Positions 9,882 through 19,567 of a stretch of DNA of 49,755 nt are shown here, piece after piece; within the stretch, counting starts at the first letter, position 1, and each line of letters begins with the position of its first letter. Both the position numbers and the translations under genes were made by a program. Under the pieces are notes generated by a model. It was not told where the DNA came from. It made no database searches and saw only the letters and a program-made list of their open reading frames with translations. The stretch is taken from NCBI GenBank assembly GCA_029263075.1, contig JAJCYE010000085.1, positions 1-49,755 on the forward strand. The letters run 5' to 3'. Source of the stretch: Actinomycetes bacterium. Its GTDB lineage: Bacteria > Actinomycetota > CADDZG01 > JAHWKV01.

Positions 9882-10540
9882 ACCACCACGGCGTGGCGAC
9901 CGGTTTCACCGTCTCGCCTGAACGAATAGAACCGTGAATCGCAAACAGTACACGGGGGTTCGTAGTCATCCACCTCAGCACCAGCCCTGCGCAGTACCCA
10001 GCGGGCAGCCGCTCGCATATCGAACAGAAAACGGTCACCGTCCGCGGCCCAGAACCCCGGGGATGTGGGGTTGGCCTCCCGGAACGCTTCGACGACCTCC
10101 CTGCCCACCTGGTAGTGGCAACGGCCCACGCTCGGGCCGATCCAGGCGACGGGGCGGCTATCTCGCGAGAAGTTGGACACCGCGGCCTGCAACACCCCGG
10201 CGCAAAGTCCCCTCCAGCCGGCGTGCACCACCGCCGACACCTCGGCACCGACCAGCGCTACCGGCAGGCAGTCCGCAGCCATGACGCTGATGGGGACGCC
10301 GGGCGCGCCGGTGATCAGGGCGTCGCCCCGGAGTCCTTGACACTCGGCGGAATCCGCCACCTCCAACACCCCCGTCCCGTGAACCTGCCTCAACGAAGCC
10401 CACTCCGGTGAAATGCCGAGAGTCCGGGCGACCCGTTGCCGGTTCGCCCGGACCTTGGCCGGATCATCTGCCGTTGCCGCGCCCAGGTTCAGCCCGGCGT
10501 AGGGACCAATGCTTGAACCGCCCACCCGTGTGGTGAACAC
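9872..10540 (-). CDS. pgeF: Peptidoglycan editing factor / multicopper polyphenol oxidase (YfiH) family
   Basis: FTTRVGGSSIGPYAGLNLG, ADCLPVALVG, VHAGWRGLCAGVLQ, WIGPSVGRCHYQVG; true start may be slightly upstream (frame stays open). Confidence 0.88.
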   Translation of the reverse strand: MFTTRVGGSSIGPYAGLNLGAATADDPAKVRANRQRVARTLGISPEWASLRQVHGTGVLEVADSAECQGLRGDALITGAPGVPISVMAADCLPVALVGAEVSAVVHAGWRGLCAGVLQAAVSNFSRDSRPVAWIGPSVGRCHYQVGREVVEAFREANPTSPGFWAADGDRFLFDMRAAARWVLRRAGAEVDDYEPPCTVCDSRFYSFRRDGETGRHAVVVWR

Positions 10541-10641
10541 GACACCTGCCGTCCGAGGGGGAACAAAAAACAGCAGGCCGTCTCGTTCTGCAGGTTCAAG
10601 CAGTGGTTTTCCTACTCCTCGCCTCTCCTGGTTTCCTTCCC

Positions 10642-11946
10642 CTACCTCCGTCGCAGGAAGCTGGGAATGTCCAGATCGTCGTCGTCGTCGTCATCCGCAT
10701 CAGCGTCGAAAACATGAGCCACCTGTGGCTCGCGGGGTGCGTTGTACGCAGGTTCCCGGCTCCGGCGTGGAGCAGGTTCCCGAATGTCGGTGATTACCGG
10801 TTCCCGATCCAGTTCGTACTCGACGTCCAAGTCGTCCTCCGACATGTAACTTCCGATGCCCACCGGTTGCGGCTGTGGGGTTCCCACCGAAGGAATGCTC
10901 CCGCCGTACGAACTCGGGGCGGATGCAGCCGAGGGCGTCCGGGACCCGGCGAACTCTGCCCGCTCGAACCCCGAGGCAATTACAGTCAGTCGCAACTCGT
11001 CGCCGAGCTGATCGTCGATCACTGCGCCGAAGATGATGTTGGCATCCGGGTGCGCCGATTTGGCGATGATGTTCGCCGCCTGGTTTACCTCGAACAACCC
11101 GAGGTCACTGCCACCCGAAATGCTGATCAGCACCCCGCGTGCGCCATCGATCGATGCTTCAAGAAGCGGCGACGACACAGCGTTCTGAGCGGCCAGGACC
11201 GCTCGATCTTCGCCCCGTGCGTTGCCGATACCCATCAGAGACGATCCGGCGTTCAGCATGATGGCCTTCACATCCGCGAAGTCCAGGTTGATCAGCCCTG
11301 GGGTGGTGATCAAGTTCGTGATGCCCTGGACACCTTGCAGCAGGACCTCGTCGGCCATGCGGAAGGCTTCCAGAACGGAAGTGGTTTCATCGCAGACCTG
11401 GAGCAGCCGATCGTTCGGGATGATGATGAGGCTGTCCAGCTTGTCCTTCAGCTTCATGATGCCCTGCTCGGCATTCACGCTCCGCCGGCGTCCCTCGAAT
11501 GCGAAGGGCCGGGTGACCACACCGATGGTCAGTGCACCCAGGCTCTTGGCGATCTCGGCGACGACGGGTGCACCGCCGGTGCCGGTACCGCCGCCCTTAC
11601 CGGCAGTCACGAAAACCATGTCGGCGCCCTTGAGCACCTCCTCGATCTCATCACGATGGGCTTCTGCGGCCTGACGACCCAGTTCGGGGTCTGCGCCGGC
11701 GCCCAAGCCCCGGGTCAGGTCTCGGCCGATGTCCAGCTTCACGTCGGCGTCCGACATCAGCAACGCCTGAGCGTCGGTGTTGACGGCAATGAACTCGACG
11801 CCCTTAAGACCCGCATCAATCATGCGGTTCACAGCGTTGACTCCGCCGCCGCCGATGCCGACGACTTTGATTACTGCAAGATAGTTCTGCGGCGATGCTG
11901 CCACTATTTCACCTCCGGGTGAGGGGGAAGTTTGACTCTCGACCAA
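10642..11946 (-). CDS. ftsZ: Cell division protein FtsZ
   Basis: [37 protein letters not shown]-terminal [11 protein letters not shown]. Confidence 0.98.
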   Translation of the reverse strand: MVESQTSPSPGGEIVAASPQNYLAVIKVVGIGGGGVNAVNRMIDAGLKGVEFIAVNTDAQALLMSDADVKLDIGRDLTRGLGAGADPELGRQAAEAHRDEIEEVLKGADMVFVTAGKGGGTGTGGAPVVAEIAKSLGALTIGVVTRPFAFEGRRRSVNAEQGIMKLKDKLDSLIIIPNDRLLQVCDETTSVLEAFRMADEVLLQGVQGITNLITTPGLINLDFADVKAIMLNAGSSLMGIGNARGEDRAVLAAQNAVSSPLLEASIDGARGVLISISGGSDLGLFEVNQAANIIAKSAHPDANIIFGAVIDDQLGDELRLTVIASGFERAEFAGSRTPSAASAPSSYGGSIPSVGTPQPQPVGIGSYMSEDDLDVEYELDREPVITDIREPAPRRSREPAYNAPREPQVAHVFDADADDDDDDDLDIPSFLRRR

Positions 11947-12076
11947 AGGTTCACTGAGAGTTACCCTAAACCACTAGTTGAATCGAATGACAGCAATATA
12001 TGCGCGGGCGCACACGTGGTCAACAAGAGTTTGAGAAGTACACCCTTGTAGTTTGCCATTGGGGATTTAGCAGGAC

Positions 12077-12571
12077 CTACCCGCCGGGCCCGGATCGCAA
12101 TCTTTCTTCCACCCACCGCTCCGCGGTTTCGGTCAGCATGAGCTTCTCGTGTTCCTCCCCGTCCATGAGCAAACCCCGTGCTCGGGCAGTAGCGATTGGC
12201 ACGCCGGGGTTCGAGTGCTGGTAGCGCACCGTCTTGAATCCTTCCGCCAGGTCGCGCCGGCGAAATCCGCCCTGAAGCCGGGTGTGTTTCTCCAGGTAGT
12301 ACCCAACGGCTAAGACGTGCTCCAGGCCCCCGGAAGGTCCCACCGCCCGGATGTGTTCCGCGAGCGAAGCGGTCTTGGAAGGCTGGGGCTCTACGTTCCC
12401 CCCGGCGCCGCCGGCCGCCGCCTGGCGGGCCAAGCCGAGCGAGAACCAGGCCCCGAGTTCTTCGATCTTCCGCTCGACCCACTCAGGGTCGCTACTGCCC
12501 AAGCGAAGCTCGCAATCCCCCTTGCGAAGCACAACCTCGAAGCGTTGATCTGCCGATCCGGTATCGCCCAA
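12077..12571 (-). CDS. Conserved hypothetical, C-terminal winged-helix-like domain
   Basis: 164 aa; LAEHIRAVGPSGGLEHVLAVGYYLEKHTRLQGGFRRRDLAEGFKTVRYQHSNPGVPIATARARGLLMDG looks like a wHTH module; lies between ftsZ and ftsQ. Confidence 0.6.
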   Translation of the reverse strand: MGDTGSADQRFEVVLRKGDCELRLGSSDPEWVERKIEELGAWFSLGLARQAAAGGAGGNVEPQPSKTASLAEHIRAVGPSGGLEHVLAVGYYLEKHTRLQGGFRRRDLAEGFKTVRYQHSNPGVPIATARARGLLMDGEEHEKLMLTETAERWVEERLRSGPGG

Positions 12572-12727
12572 TTCAGCCCCTTTGCCTTCCGTCGACCAAC
12601 AAGTTATGGATCGTTACCTAAGATCCAGGCTAGAAGCCGAGCGATTTAGCGCCTAGAGCCACCTAGATTTATATAACGTAACGCACGCAGTTACCGGACG
12701 TAATACAGAGGTTTCGGGCGTAGCGCA

Positions 12728-12748
12728 GGTTCAAGTTGCACTTGAACC
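12728..12748. repeat. Perfect inverted repeat GGTTCAAGT-TGC-ACTTGAACC
   Basis: 9-bp arms, 3-nt loop, just downstream of the ftsQ stop codon (12754). Confidence 0.7.
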
Positions 12749-12753
12749 CAGTC

Positions 12754-13458
12754 TCAGTGGGCTCTGGTGACCGGACGGGTAGGCACTCTGACATCAATTA
12801 CCCGGACCTCAGGACCCTGGTCTTTGGTCCGTTCCAGGAGGGTTTCAGCCGCGTAGTTCTTGTCTTCGAGCTGCTCGGCCGCACCGTAGTAGATGATGCG
12901 GCCGGAGAACGTTTCAATCTGAATCTGATCTATCGACGGAGCCTTTACGGAAGAGACCGTCGAGCGGATAGAGGGGGGCAGGGAGCGGAGGATTTTGGCC
13001 ACGTGATCGAACTCTGGAGTGCTGATCGTCGCCCCCGGGGTTACGCGGCCCAAAGGCATCTCAGCCAGTTCGATCAACTCCTCACTCCCCTGCTGCAAGA
13101 CCAGGCCGCCGGCATCAAGGAGGAAGGGACCGTCTCCGGTCTGCAGCACGAGCGAAGCCTCGCGTTCGTCGATTGTGATCCTCAACGTGGAAGGAAGGAT
13201 CCTCTCCACTTTGGCGCGGGCCACCCAGGGCAGCTTCTCCAGCCGGCCTGAAATATTTTCCGTAGAAACCGCTAGGAGTTGGTCCCCAAGCCGGATGTCG
13301 GTCGCACCGATGATCGTGTCGGTGCTGACGCGGGCCTCGGTATTGCCGTTGACTTCAAATTTCGTCAGCCGTAGGGATCGGGAACTCAGCACCGATTGAG
13401 CTCCCCAGTAAAGAAGGGCCCCGACCGCCAGCAGGGCCAGGAGCTTGAAGGCCTTCAA
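12754..13458 (-). CDS. ftsQ: Cell division protein FtsQ (POTRA)
   Basis: Inside ORF 12754..13836; TTG start at 13458 overlaps the murB stop by 4 nt (TTGA); single TM then FEVNGNTEARVSTDTIIGATDIRLGDQLLAVSTENI...LPWVARAKVERILPSTLRITIDERE. Confidence 0.85.
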   Translation of the reverse strand: MKAFKLLALLAVGALLYWGAQSVLSSRSLRLTKFEVNGNTEARVSTDTIIGATDIRLGDQLLAVSTENISGRLEKLPWVARAKVERILPSTLRITIDEREASLVLQTGDGPFLLDAGGLVLQQGSEELIELAEMPLGRVTPGATISTPEFDHVAKILRSLPPSIRSTVSSVKAPSIDQIQIETFSGRIIYYGAAEQLEDKNYAAETLLERTKDQGPEVRVIDVRVPTRPVTRAH

Positions 13459-14417
13459 GGTCTGGTCTTGAGTCCGTCGGCGTTGTCGAATAACCCGATG
13501 ATCCGGACCTCCGGGAGTAGCAAAACCCCATGCTGTCTTTCCACCGCATCCTGCACGAACGCCATCAAATCGAAGACGTCCTGGGCGCTTGCCCCGGGGC
13601 GGGCAAAGAGAAAGTTGGCATGTTTGGGAGACACCTCGGCGCCGCCAATCCGGTGACCCTTCAATCCGGCGGCTTCGATCAACGCTCCAGCGGATTGACC
13701 GGGAGGGTTCCTGAAGGTCGAGCCGGCATTCGGCGCTTCGGCGGGTTGGGTGTCCGACCGATGTAGACGATATCGATCCATACGGGCTGCGATGTGGTCC
13801 TGTTCGCCCGGCGCCAGCCGGAACTTGGCCGAACAAACCAGGCTGCCCGGCCCAATTGCGGTCTCCCGATAGGTCATCTGGAGATCCTGGGCCGATATTT
13901 CTACGGTGCGCCCTTCAGCCAGGTAGCAGATACGTGCCGACTCCAGGACGTCCGACAAGCTCGAGCCGTGAGCGCCCGCATTCATCGCCACTCCCCCGCC
14001 AACCGTTGCCGGAATGGCCACCGTAAACTCCATACCCGTCAACGAACGTCGTCGGGCCCAGTTGGAAACCTGAGGCAGGTTGGCGCCACCGCCGGCCTCC
14101 ACGCCGTCGGCCCCTGCCCCTCGGATCCACTCGAAGCCCTTCCCCATCCGGATGACCACCCCGGCAAAACCGTCGTCCCCAATCAATACGTTGGTACCCC
14201 GGCCAAGGATCAATACGTCCAAACCCCGCCGGGAGACAACCGAGCCGGCTACCTCCAGGTCCTTCTCGTCCCGCGGCTCTACCAACACCCCGGCGGGTCC
14301 GCCGACCCTGAATGACGTAAACGGCGCCAACGGCTCCTTGAAGGCAACCCGGCCGGAACTCGAGACGGCAATCTCGTCCGCCGCAAGGCGCAACTTCTCA
14401 TCGAGGGTTAGGGTCAT
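13455..14417 (-). CDS. murB: UDP-N-acetylenolpyruvoylglucosamine reductase
   Basis: FTSFRVGGPA, LGRGTNVLIGDDGFAGVVIR, NAGAHGSSLSDVL, GSTFRNPPGQSAGALIEAAGLKG, SPKHANFLF. Confidence 0.96.
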   Translation of the reverse strand: MTLTLDEKLRLAADEIAVSSSGRVAFKEPLAPFTSFRVGGPAGVLVEPRDEKDLEVAGSVVSRRGLDVLILGRGTNVLIGDDGFAGVVIRMGKGFEWIRGAGADGVEAGGGANLPQVSNWARRRSLTGMEFTVAIPATVGGGVAMNAGAHGSSLSDVLESARICYLAEGRTVEISAQDLQMTYRETAIGPGSLVCSAKFRLAPGEQDHIAARMDRYRLHRSDTQPAEAPNAGSTFRNPPGQSAGALIEAAGLKGHRIGGAEVSPKHANFLFARPGASAQDVFDLMAFVQDAVERQHGVLLLPEVRIIGLFDNADGLKTRP

Positions 14418-14429
14418 CTCAATCCCGGG

Positions 14430-15806
14430 TTAACGGATCGTGGGCGTATCGCCGACCAGCCTGTCGTGAAGGGTGGTGATGTCTCCGGCGCCAAGGGTGA
14501 GTATCAGGTCGTCCGGCCCGACGATGCTCCTCAGGTAGCTCGCGGCGTCGTCGAGTCGAGACACATAGGCCACCTTGCGCCCCGGGGCCAACTCACAGAT
14601 GGCGTCGACGATCAGCTTTCCGGTTACCCCAGGAATCGGTTCTTCGCGGGCTCCATAAACATCGGTAACCAGGATGACGTCGGCCGCCGAGAGGGCCGCA
14701 CCGAATTCCTTCCAGAGTGCCTGGGTGCGGCTATAGAGGTGGGGCTGGAAGACTGCGATTACCCGCTTCCAGGGACCCCAGCGGGCCGCCGCCAAGGTGG
14801 CGTCGATCTCGGCGGGGTGATGGGCGTAGTCGTCTACAAGATGGGCCCCTTCGAATCGGCCCCGGTACTCGAACCGTCGCGAGACTCCGCCGAACGCCGC
14901 CAGGCCCGCTATCACCGCCGCGACATCCAGGCCCAGGCTAAGGCATGCGGCGGCGGCGCCCAGAGCATTCTGGACGTTGTGTCTTCCCGTAGCCTGAAGG
15001 TGCACTTGACCCTCATCTTTGCCCCTATAGATCAGCCGGAAGTCCGACCCACCCGCCCCGGATTCCAGGCCCTCGGCCCGCACGTCGGCTCCTTCGGCAA
15101 AACCGTAGGTCATGGTCTTCAGCCCGGCCGCCACCTTCACCGCCCTGGGATCATCCGCGCAAACCACCACCGCCTCCGAAGAGCGGGACATAAAGCTCAA
15201 GAACGCCTCCTGAAGCGCCTCCCAGTTGTCGTAGTGGTCCACGTGATCCCTGTCGATGTTGGTCACCACCGCAATTGCGGGCCGGAGCCACAAGAAAGAC
15301 CGGTACGCCTCATCGGCCTCGACAACCGCCACGTCACCCTCACCCAGGTGGCCACCCGAACCCCTGCCGGACAGATCTGATCCCAGCAGGTAGGTGGGAG
15401 TCAGGCCGGCGTGAGCCAGGACGGTCGCTACCATTCCGGAGGTGGTGGTCTTGCCGTGCGTACCGCTGACCGCGATGGTCCTCAACCCTCCGACTATCAA
15501 AGCCAGTGCTTCGCCCCGCCACAGGATTGGGATCCCGTGGTCCCGGGCGAACGCAACTTCCGGATTGTCGGTTGAGACCGCGTTGGAAAGGATCAGCAGA
15601 TCGGCGCCCTCCGCCTGGCGGGCCCGGTGGCCGACATCGGCCCTGACCCCCATCCCCCGCAAACCTTCAAGGACCGCCGACTCCCTGACGTCGGATCCGG
15701 TGATGGACACCCCTGCCTGAGTCAGGACGCGGGCGATGGCGCTCATGCCGGCTCCCCCCAGCCCGACCAGGTGCACCCGTCGCCAGGAGGGGTCCAGTTC
15801 GATCAT
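14430..15806 (-). CDS. murC: UDP-N-acetylmuramate--L-alanine ligase
   Basis: VHLVGLGGAGMSAIARVL, SGTHGKTTTSGMV, EADEAYRSF, NIDRDHVDHY, DDYAHHPAEIDATL. Confidence 0.97.
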   Translation of the reverse strand: MIELDPSWRRVHLVGLGGAGMSAIARVLTQAGVSITGSDVRESAVLEGLRGMGVRADVGHRARQAEGADLLILSNAVSTDNPEVAFARDHGIPILWRGEALALIVGGLRTIAVSGTHGKTTTSGMVATVLAHAGLTPTYLLGSDLSGRGSGGHLGEGDVAVVEADEAYRSFLWLRPAIAVVTNIDRDHVDHYDNWEALQEAFLSFMSRSSEAVVVCADDPRAVKVAAGLKTMTYGFAEGADVRAEGLESGAGGSDFRLIYRGKDEGQVHLQATGRHNVQNALGAAAACLSLGLDVAAVIAGLAAFGGVSRRFEYRGRFEGAHLVDDYAHHPAEIDATLAAARWGPWKRVIAVFQPHLYSRTQALWKEFGAALSAADVILVTDVYGAREEPIPGVTGKLIVDAICELAPGRKVAYVSRLDDAASYLRSIVGPDDLILTLGAGDITTLHDRLVGDTPTIR

Positions 15807-16912
15807 CGGTCCACCGCCGCTTCTACGAGTTCGGCGAACCTGCGAGCCGCGTCCGGGCGCGCCAGCGACCGCACCCCCGCCGCCATCTCGAGCCGCGCTG
15901 ACGGTTCATTCAGTAATCCCTCAACAACCTCAACTACTACTTGAGGGTCCAGTTCGATGTCGAGCAACATTCTGGCTCCTCCAACCTCTACGACAGCTTC
16001 AGCGTTCTTGCGTTGATCATCGTCCAGCGATACCGGAAGCGGTACCAGCACCGACGGCAACCCCACCGCCGCCAGTTCGGCGATGGTCGAAGCTCCGGAC
16101 CGGCACAACGCCAGGTCGCTGCAAGCGTAAGCCAGCTCCATCGAATCCGTGTAGCCCACCACTCGGTAGATCAGTACGTCTGTGGGTTCCCGGCTGGCTT
16201 CTACCGCGGACCGCACCGCGTCGAAGTTCCGGGGGCCCGCCAGATGAAGCACCTGAATCCGAGACGATCTCCACCGATCGTACGACGCGGTCAGCGCGTC
16301 GTTGATGCTCCTCGCCCCCTGGCTGCCGCCGAACACCAGCAGGGTCGGCCGGCCGGGTTCCAAACCGAACTCCGCCAGGCCGGCCGGGCGCAGGGCCTCT
16401 CGGTCGAATTGAGTCAAAGAGCGGCGCACCGGGTTACCCACCAGGACCGCCCCCGGCCCGAAGAACCGCTCGGTGCCGGGGAAGCTCACCCCCACGGATC
16501 GGGCGAACCTGCTGGCCACCCGGTTGGCCATTCCGGGAACACTGTTCTGCTCGTGCAGAACCAAAGGCAACCCGCACAGCCGGGAGGCAGCCGCCGCGGG
16601 AAGGCTGACGTAGCCCCCGGTTCCCACGACCACGTCCGGCTTGAACTTACGGATGATGCCCAGGGAACGGACGGTTGCGGTGCTCAGTTTGCCGATGGCC
16701 CGGGCGTTGCGCAGAGTGAACTTTCCCGGCCCCCGGCCGATGACGGAGACCGCCTTGAACTCGTAGCCGGCTTTGGGCACCAACCGCGCCTCGGGCCCGT
16801 TTGGGGTACCGATAAAAAGGACCTCGGCGCCCTGGGACCTCAGGAGATCGGCAACCGCAAGCCCGGGCGCCAAATGCCCGGTGGTCCCGCCGCCGGCGAT
16901 GACTACCCTCAT
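15803..16912 (-). CDS. murG: UDP-N-acetylglucosamine--N-acetylmuramyl-(pentapeptide) pyrophosphoryl-undecaprenol GlcNAc transferase
   Basis: VVIAGGGTTGHLAPGLAVADLL, GTGGYVSLPAAAAS, HEQNSVPGMANRVASRFA, FGGSQGARSIND, CRSGASTIAEL. Confidence 0.96.
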   Translation of the reverse strand: MRVVIAGGGTTGHLAPGLAVADLLRSQGAEVLFIGTPNGPEARLVPKAGYEFKAVSVIGRGPGKFTLRNARAIGKLSTATVRSLGIIRKFKPDVVVGTGGYVSLPAAAASRLCGLPLVLHEQNSVPGMANRVASRFARSVGVSFPGTERFFGPGAVLVGNPVRRSLTQFDREALRPAGLAEFGLEPGRPTLLVFGGSQGARSINDALTASYDRWRSSRIQVLHLAGPRNFDAVRSAVEASREPTDVLIYRVVGYTDSMELAYACSDLALCRSGASTIAELAAVGLPSVLVPLPVSLDDDQRKNAEAVVEVGGARMLLDIELDPQVVVEVVEGLLNEPSARLEMAAGVRSLARPDAARRFAELVEAAVDR

Positions 16913-16961
16913 GCCGGGTCTAGCTGGCGCCTGAACCTGTCCTTTAGGGGCGGTCTCATCA

Positions 16962-18176
16962 CTAACCTTTCACTACAGCTTTAGTGTTGCGTGGCCCTGC
17001 TCCAGGCTTAAAGTTCGTGCGCTTACCCTGCTTGGCAACGGAAAGCAGAATGCCTACCGACGCCATAGTGAGTATCAGCGACGAACTCCCGAACGAGATC
17101 AGGGGCAGTGGCACACCCGTGATCGGAAGCAGGCCTGAGATGGCTCCCATGTTGATCAGCGCCTGCATCCCGATCACTCCGGTAATCCCGCCGGCCAGCA
17201 GCATGCCGAACCGGTCGGGGGCCTGGCGGGCCACTCGGATGCCCAAGTACATCAAGAAGATGAACAAGATCAGAACCGTCAGGGTCCCGGCCAGCCCGAG
17301 TTCCTCCCCAATGATGGCGAAGATGAAGTCGGTGTGGGCATTGGGGACGTAAGACCACTTCTGGCGGCTCGCTCCAAGACCCAATCCGAAGAAGCCACCG
17401 CTGCCCAGGGCGATCTGACCCTGAATGACCTGGTACCCGGTGTTGAGGGGGTCGGCCCACGGGTCCAGGAATGAGAACACCCGGTCCCTGCGGTAGGAAC
17501 GGGTGAAGGACAAAACGACAACCGAGACCAGCCCGCCGGCAGCGAGGAGCCCGACGTGAGGCAGACGGCCGCCGGCGAGGAAGAGCATGATCAGCACCGA
17601 TCCGCCGAGGATGATCGTGGTCCCCAGGTCCGGCTGGGCAATCACCAGAAGGGCGACCAGGCCGGTCATCGGAAGTACCGGGACGGCAAGCTCCCGGGGA
17701 TCCCGGATCTTTACCCCCTTCGACTCCAGGACCATCGCCACAAAGATGATCAGGGCGAGCTTGGTCATCTCGGAGGGCTGGATGCTGAGCGGCCCGATGA
17801 CCAACCATCTGCTGGATCCCCCACGGGTAGCACCGATCCCAGGGGCGATAACCGCCACGAGCATCAGGACACAGGCCCCCAGGAGCGGCCGGGCCAGCGG
17901 ACGGAGACGCCGGTAGTCACTTCGGGCCATGACCGCCATTGCGGCAAGGCCGATTACCACTCCGACCATCTGCCGTTTGAAATAGGAGAAGGAGGTACCG
18001 AACCGGCTGTAGGCCTGCACCGAGGATGCGGAGAGAATCATGAGAACGCCGATCAGGACCAAAGTGAGACAGGTCAGCAGGAGGGGCAGATGGGGCTTGT
18101 CCAGGATGTTGCGCAGCCTTGCCCGTGACTCGGCCCGCCTACCGGCGGCCGGCCGTTTCGCCGTGGCGGTGGTCAC
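16962..18176 (-). CDS. ftsW: Lipid II flippase/polymerase-family SEDS protein FtsW
   Basis: Polytopic SEDS protein; GTG start at 18176 overlaps murD stop by 4 nt (GTGA); IQPSEMTKLALIIF, FIFAIIGEELGLAG, GVPLPLISFGSSSLI. Confidence 0.93.
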   Translation of the reverse strand: MTTATAKRPAAGRRAESRARLRNILDKPHLPLLLTCLTLVLIGVLMILSASSVQAYSRFGTSFSYFKRQMVGVVIGLAAMAVMARSDYRRLRPLARPLLGACVLMLVAVIAPGIGATRGGSSRWLVIGPLSIQPSEMTKLALIIFVAMVLESKGVKIRDPRELAVPVLPMTGLVALLVIAQPDLGTTIILGGSVLIMLFLAGGRLPHVGLLAAGGLVSVVVLSFTRSYRRDRVFSFLDPWADPLNTGYQVIQGQIALGSGGFFGLGLGASRQKWSYVPNAHTDFIFAIIGEELGLAGTLTVLILFIFLMYLGIRVARQAPDRFGMLLAGGITGVIGMQALINMGAISGLLPITGVPLPLISFGSSSLILTMASVGILLSVAKQGKRTNFKPGAGPRNTKAVVKG

Positions 18177-19567
18177 AGGGAAAGGACCGCTTGCCGGAAT
18201 CGGTTGCCGCGCTCGGCGTAGTCGGTGTACTGGTCCAGGCTGGAACACGCGGGAGAAAGCAGCACGGTGTCACCCGGCCGGGCCATGCGTGCCGCCAGGA
18301 TCACGGCTTCCTCAACATCGGATGCCGCGGCCGACGGCGTCCCTGCAAAAATCTTCTCGAGCTCAACAGCTGCCTCCCCCATCACAACCACACCGGACAC
18401 CTGCCCGGCGGCCCCGGCCAAACTCGACAGGTCAAGACCCTTCGACCGCCCCCCCGCTACCAGCACCACGTGGTCCAGTCCCTTGAGAGCCTGCAGGGTT
18501 GCATGCGGGTTGGTGGCCTTCGAATCGTCGACGTACCTCACCCCGTTTTTGGTAGCGATCAGTTCCGTGCGATGCGGCAGGTTGCCGAACCGGGAGGCCA
18601 CCGTGGCGATCACATCCGGAGCGACGCCGAACGCGGTGGCCGCAAGAGCTGCCGCCATCACATTCTCAAGGTTGTGCCGCCCTTCCATGCGGATATCCCG
18701 CAGGTTGGTAAGGATCGTCTTGCCGGATCCGTCGAATGTCGCCACCTGTTCGTCCTCGACCCCTGCCACCACGACGGGCGCCCTCCCGAGGCCTAACCGG
18801 AGCCGGGACCAGACCGCCTCGGGGGCATCCAGGCCGAACCCGGCAATCCCGGCCTTGGAGCGGGAGGCGATGGCCAGGCAGCCGGGGTCGTCCGCCCTGA
18901 TCACCAGTCGGTCACCGGCCTGCTGGTTTTCGGTTATCCGTTCTTTGGCGGCCAGGTAGTCCTCGGGTCCGGAGTGCCAGTCGAAGTGGTCGTCGCCCAC
19001 GTTCAGAACTATCGCCGCCGCCGGACGGAACCGGTCGATGAACGCCAACTGGAAGCTGGACAGTTCGGCCACCAGCAACATCCCCTCCGCCGAATCGCGA
19101 GCCGACGTCACGAATGGGACACCGATATTCCCGACCGCCGAGGCCGGCAAGCCGGCCTCGTTGAGGATCTCGGCCAGCAGGGTCGTGGTGGTGGTTTTGC
19201 CGTTGGTCCCGGTAACCGCCAGCACCGGACCCCTCACGAACCCAAACCCCAGCTCCACCTCGCTTATCACACGGGTCCCCCGGGTCAGGGCTGCGGCCAG
19301 GACTGGGTTGGACGGAGGAACCCCTGGGCTCGGCACAACAACATCGGCCCACCCGACCAGGTCGTCGACGACGCCGGCATCCGGTTCCCCGAAACTCACG
19401 CGCACCCCGCGCTCCGACAATGAGGCCGCCAAGGCCTCACGCGCCGGCGTCAGGAAAGATTCATGCACGCGGACATCGGCGCCCGATTCGACCAAAACGC
19501 CGGCTACGGCGGCCCCGGTCATCTTGCCCAACCCGAGTACGAGATACCGCTGCCCTGCTTTGATCAA
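18173..19567 (-). CDS. murD: UDP-N-acetylmuramoylalanine--D-glutamate ligase
   Basis: TTG start at 19567 (LIKAGQRYLVLGLGKMTGAAVA) overlaps mraY stop by 4 nt (TTGA); VTGTNGKTTTTTLLAEIL, DDSKATNPHATLQAL. ORF-track 686 aa version is over-extended. Confidence 0.93.
   Translation of the reverse strand: MIKAGQRYLVLGLGKMTGAAVAGVLVESGADVRVHESFLTPAREALAASLSERGVRVSFGEPDAGVVDDLVGWADVVVPSPGVPPSNPVLAAALTRGTRVISEVELGFGFVRGPVLAVTGTNGKTTTTTLLAEILNEAGLPASAVGNIGVPFVTSARDSAEGMLLVAELSSFQLAFIDRFRPAAAIVLNVGDDHFDWHSGPEDYLAAKERITENQQAGDRLVIRADDPGCLAIASRSKAGIAGFGLDAPEAVWSRLRLGLGRAPVVVAGVEDEQVATFDGSGKTILTNLRDIRMEGRHNLENVMAAALAATAFGVAPDVIATVASRFGNLPHRTELIATKNGVRYVDDSKATNPHATLQALKGLDHVVLVAGGRSKGLDLSSLAGAAGQVSGVVVMGEAAVELEKIFAGTPSAAASDVEEAVILAARMARPGDTVLLSPACSSLDQYTDYAERGNRFRQAVLSL

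Noticed and set aside
10603-11922. 439-aa + strand ORF
   Set aside because: Antisense to ftsZ; no recognisable motifs.
17023-17808. 261-aa ORF overlapping ftsW
   Set aside because: Same-strand alternate frame of ftsW with His/Pro/Arg-rich composition.
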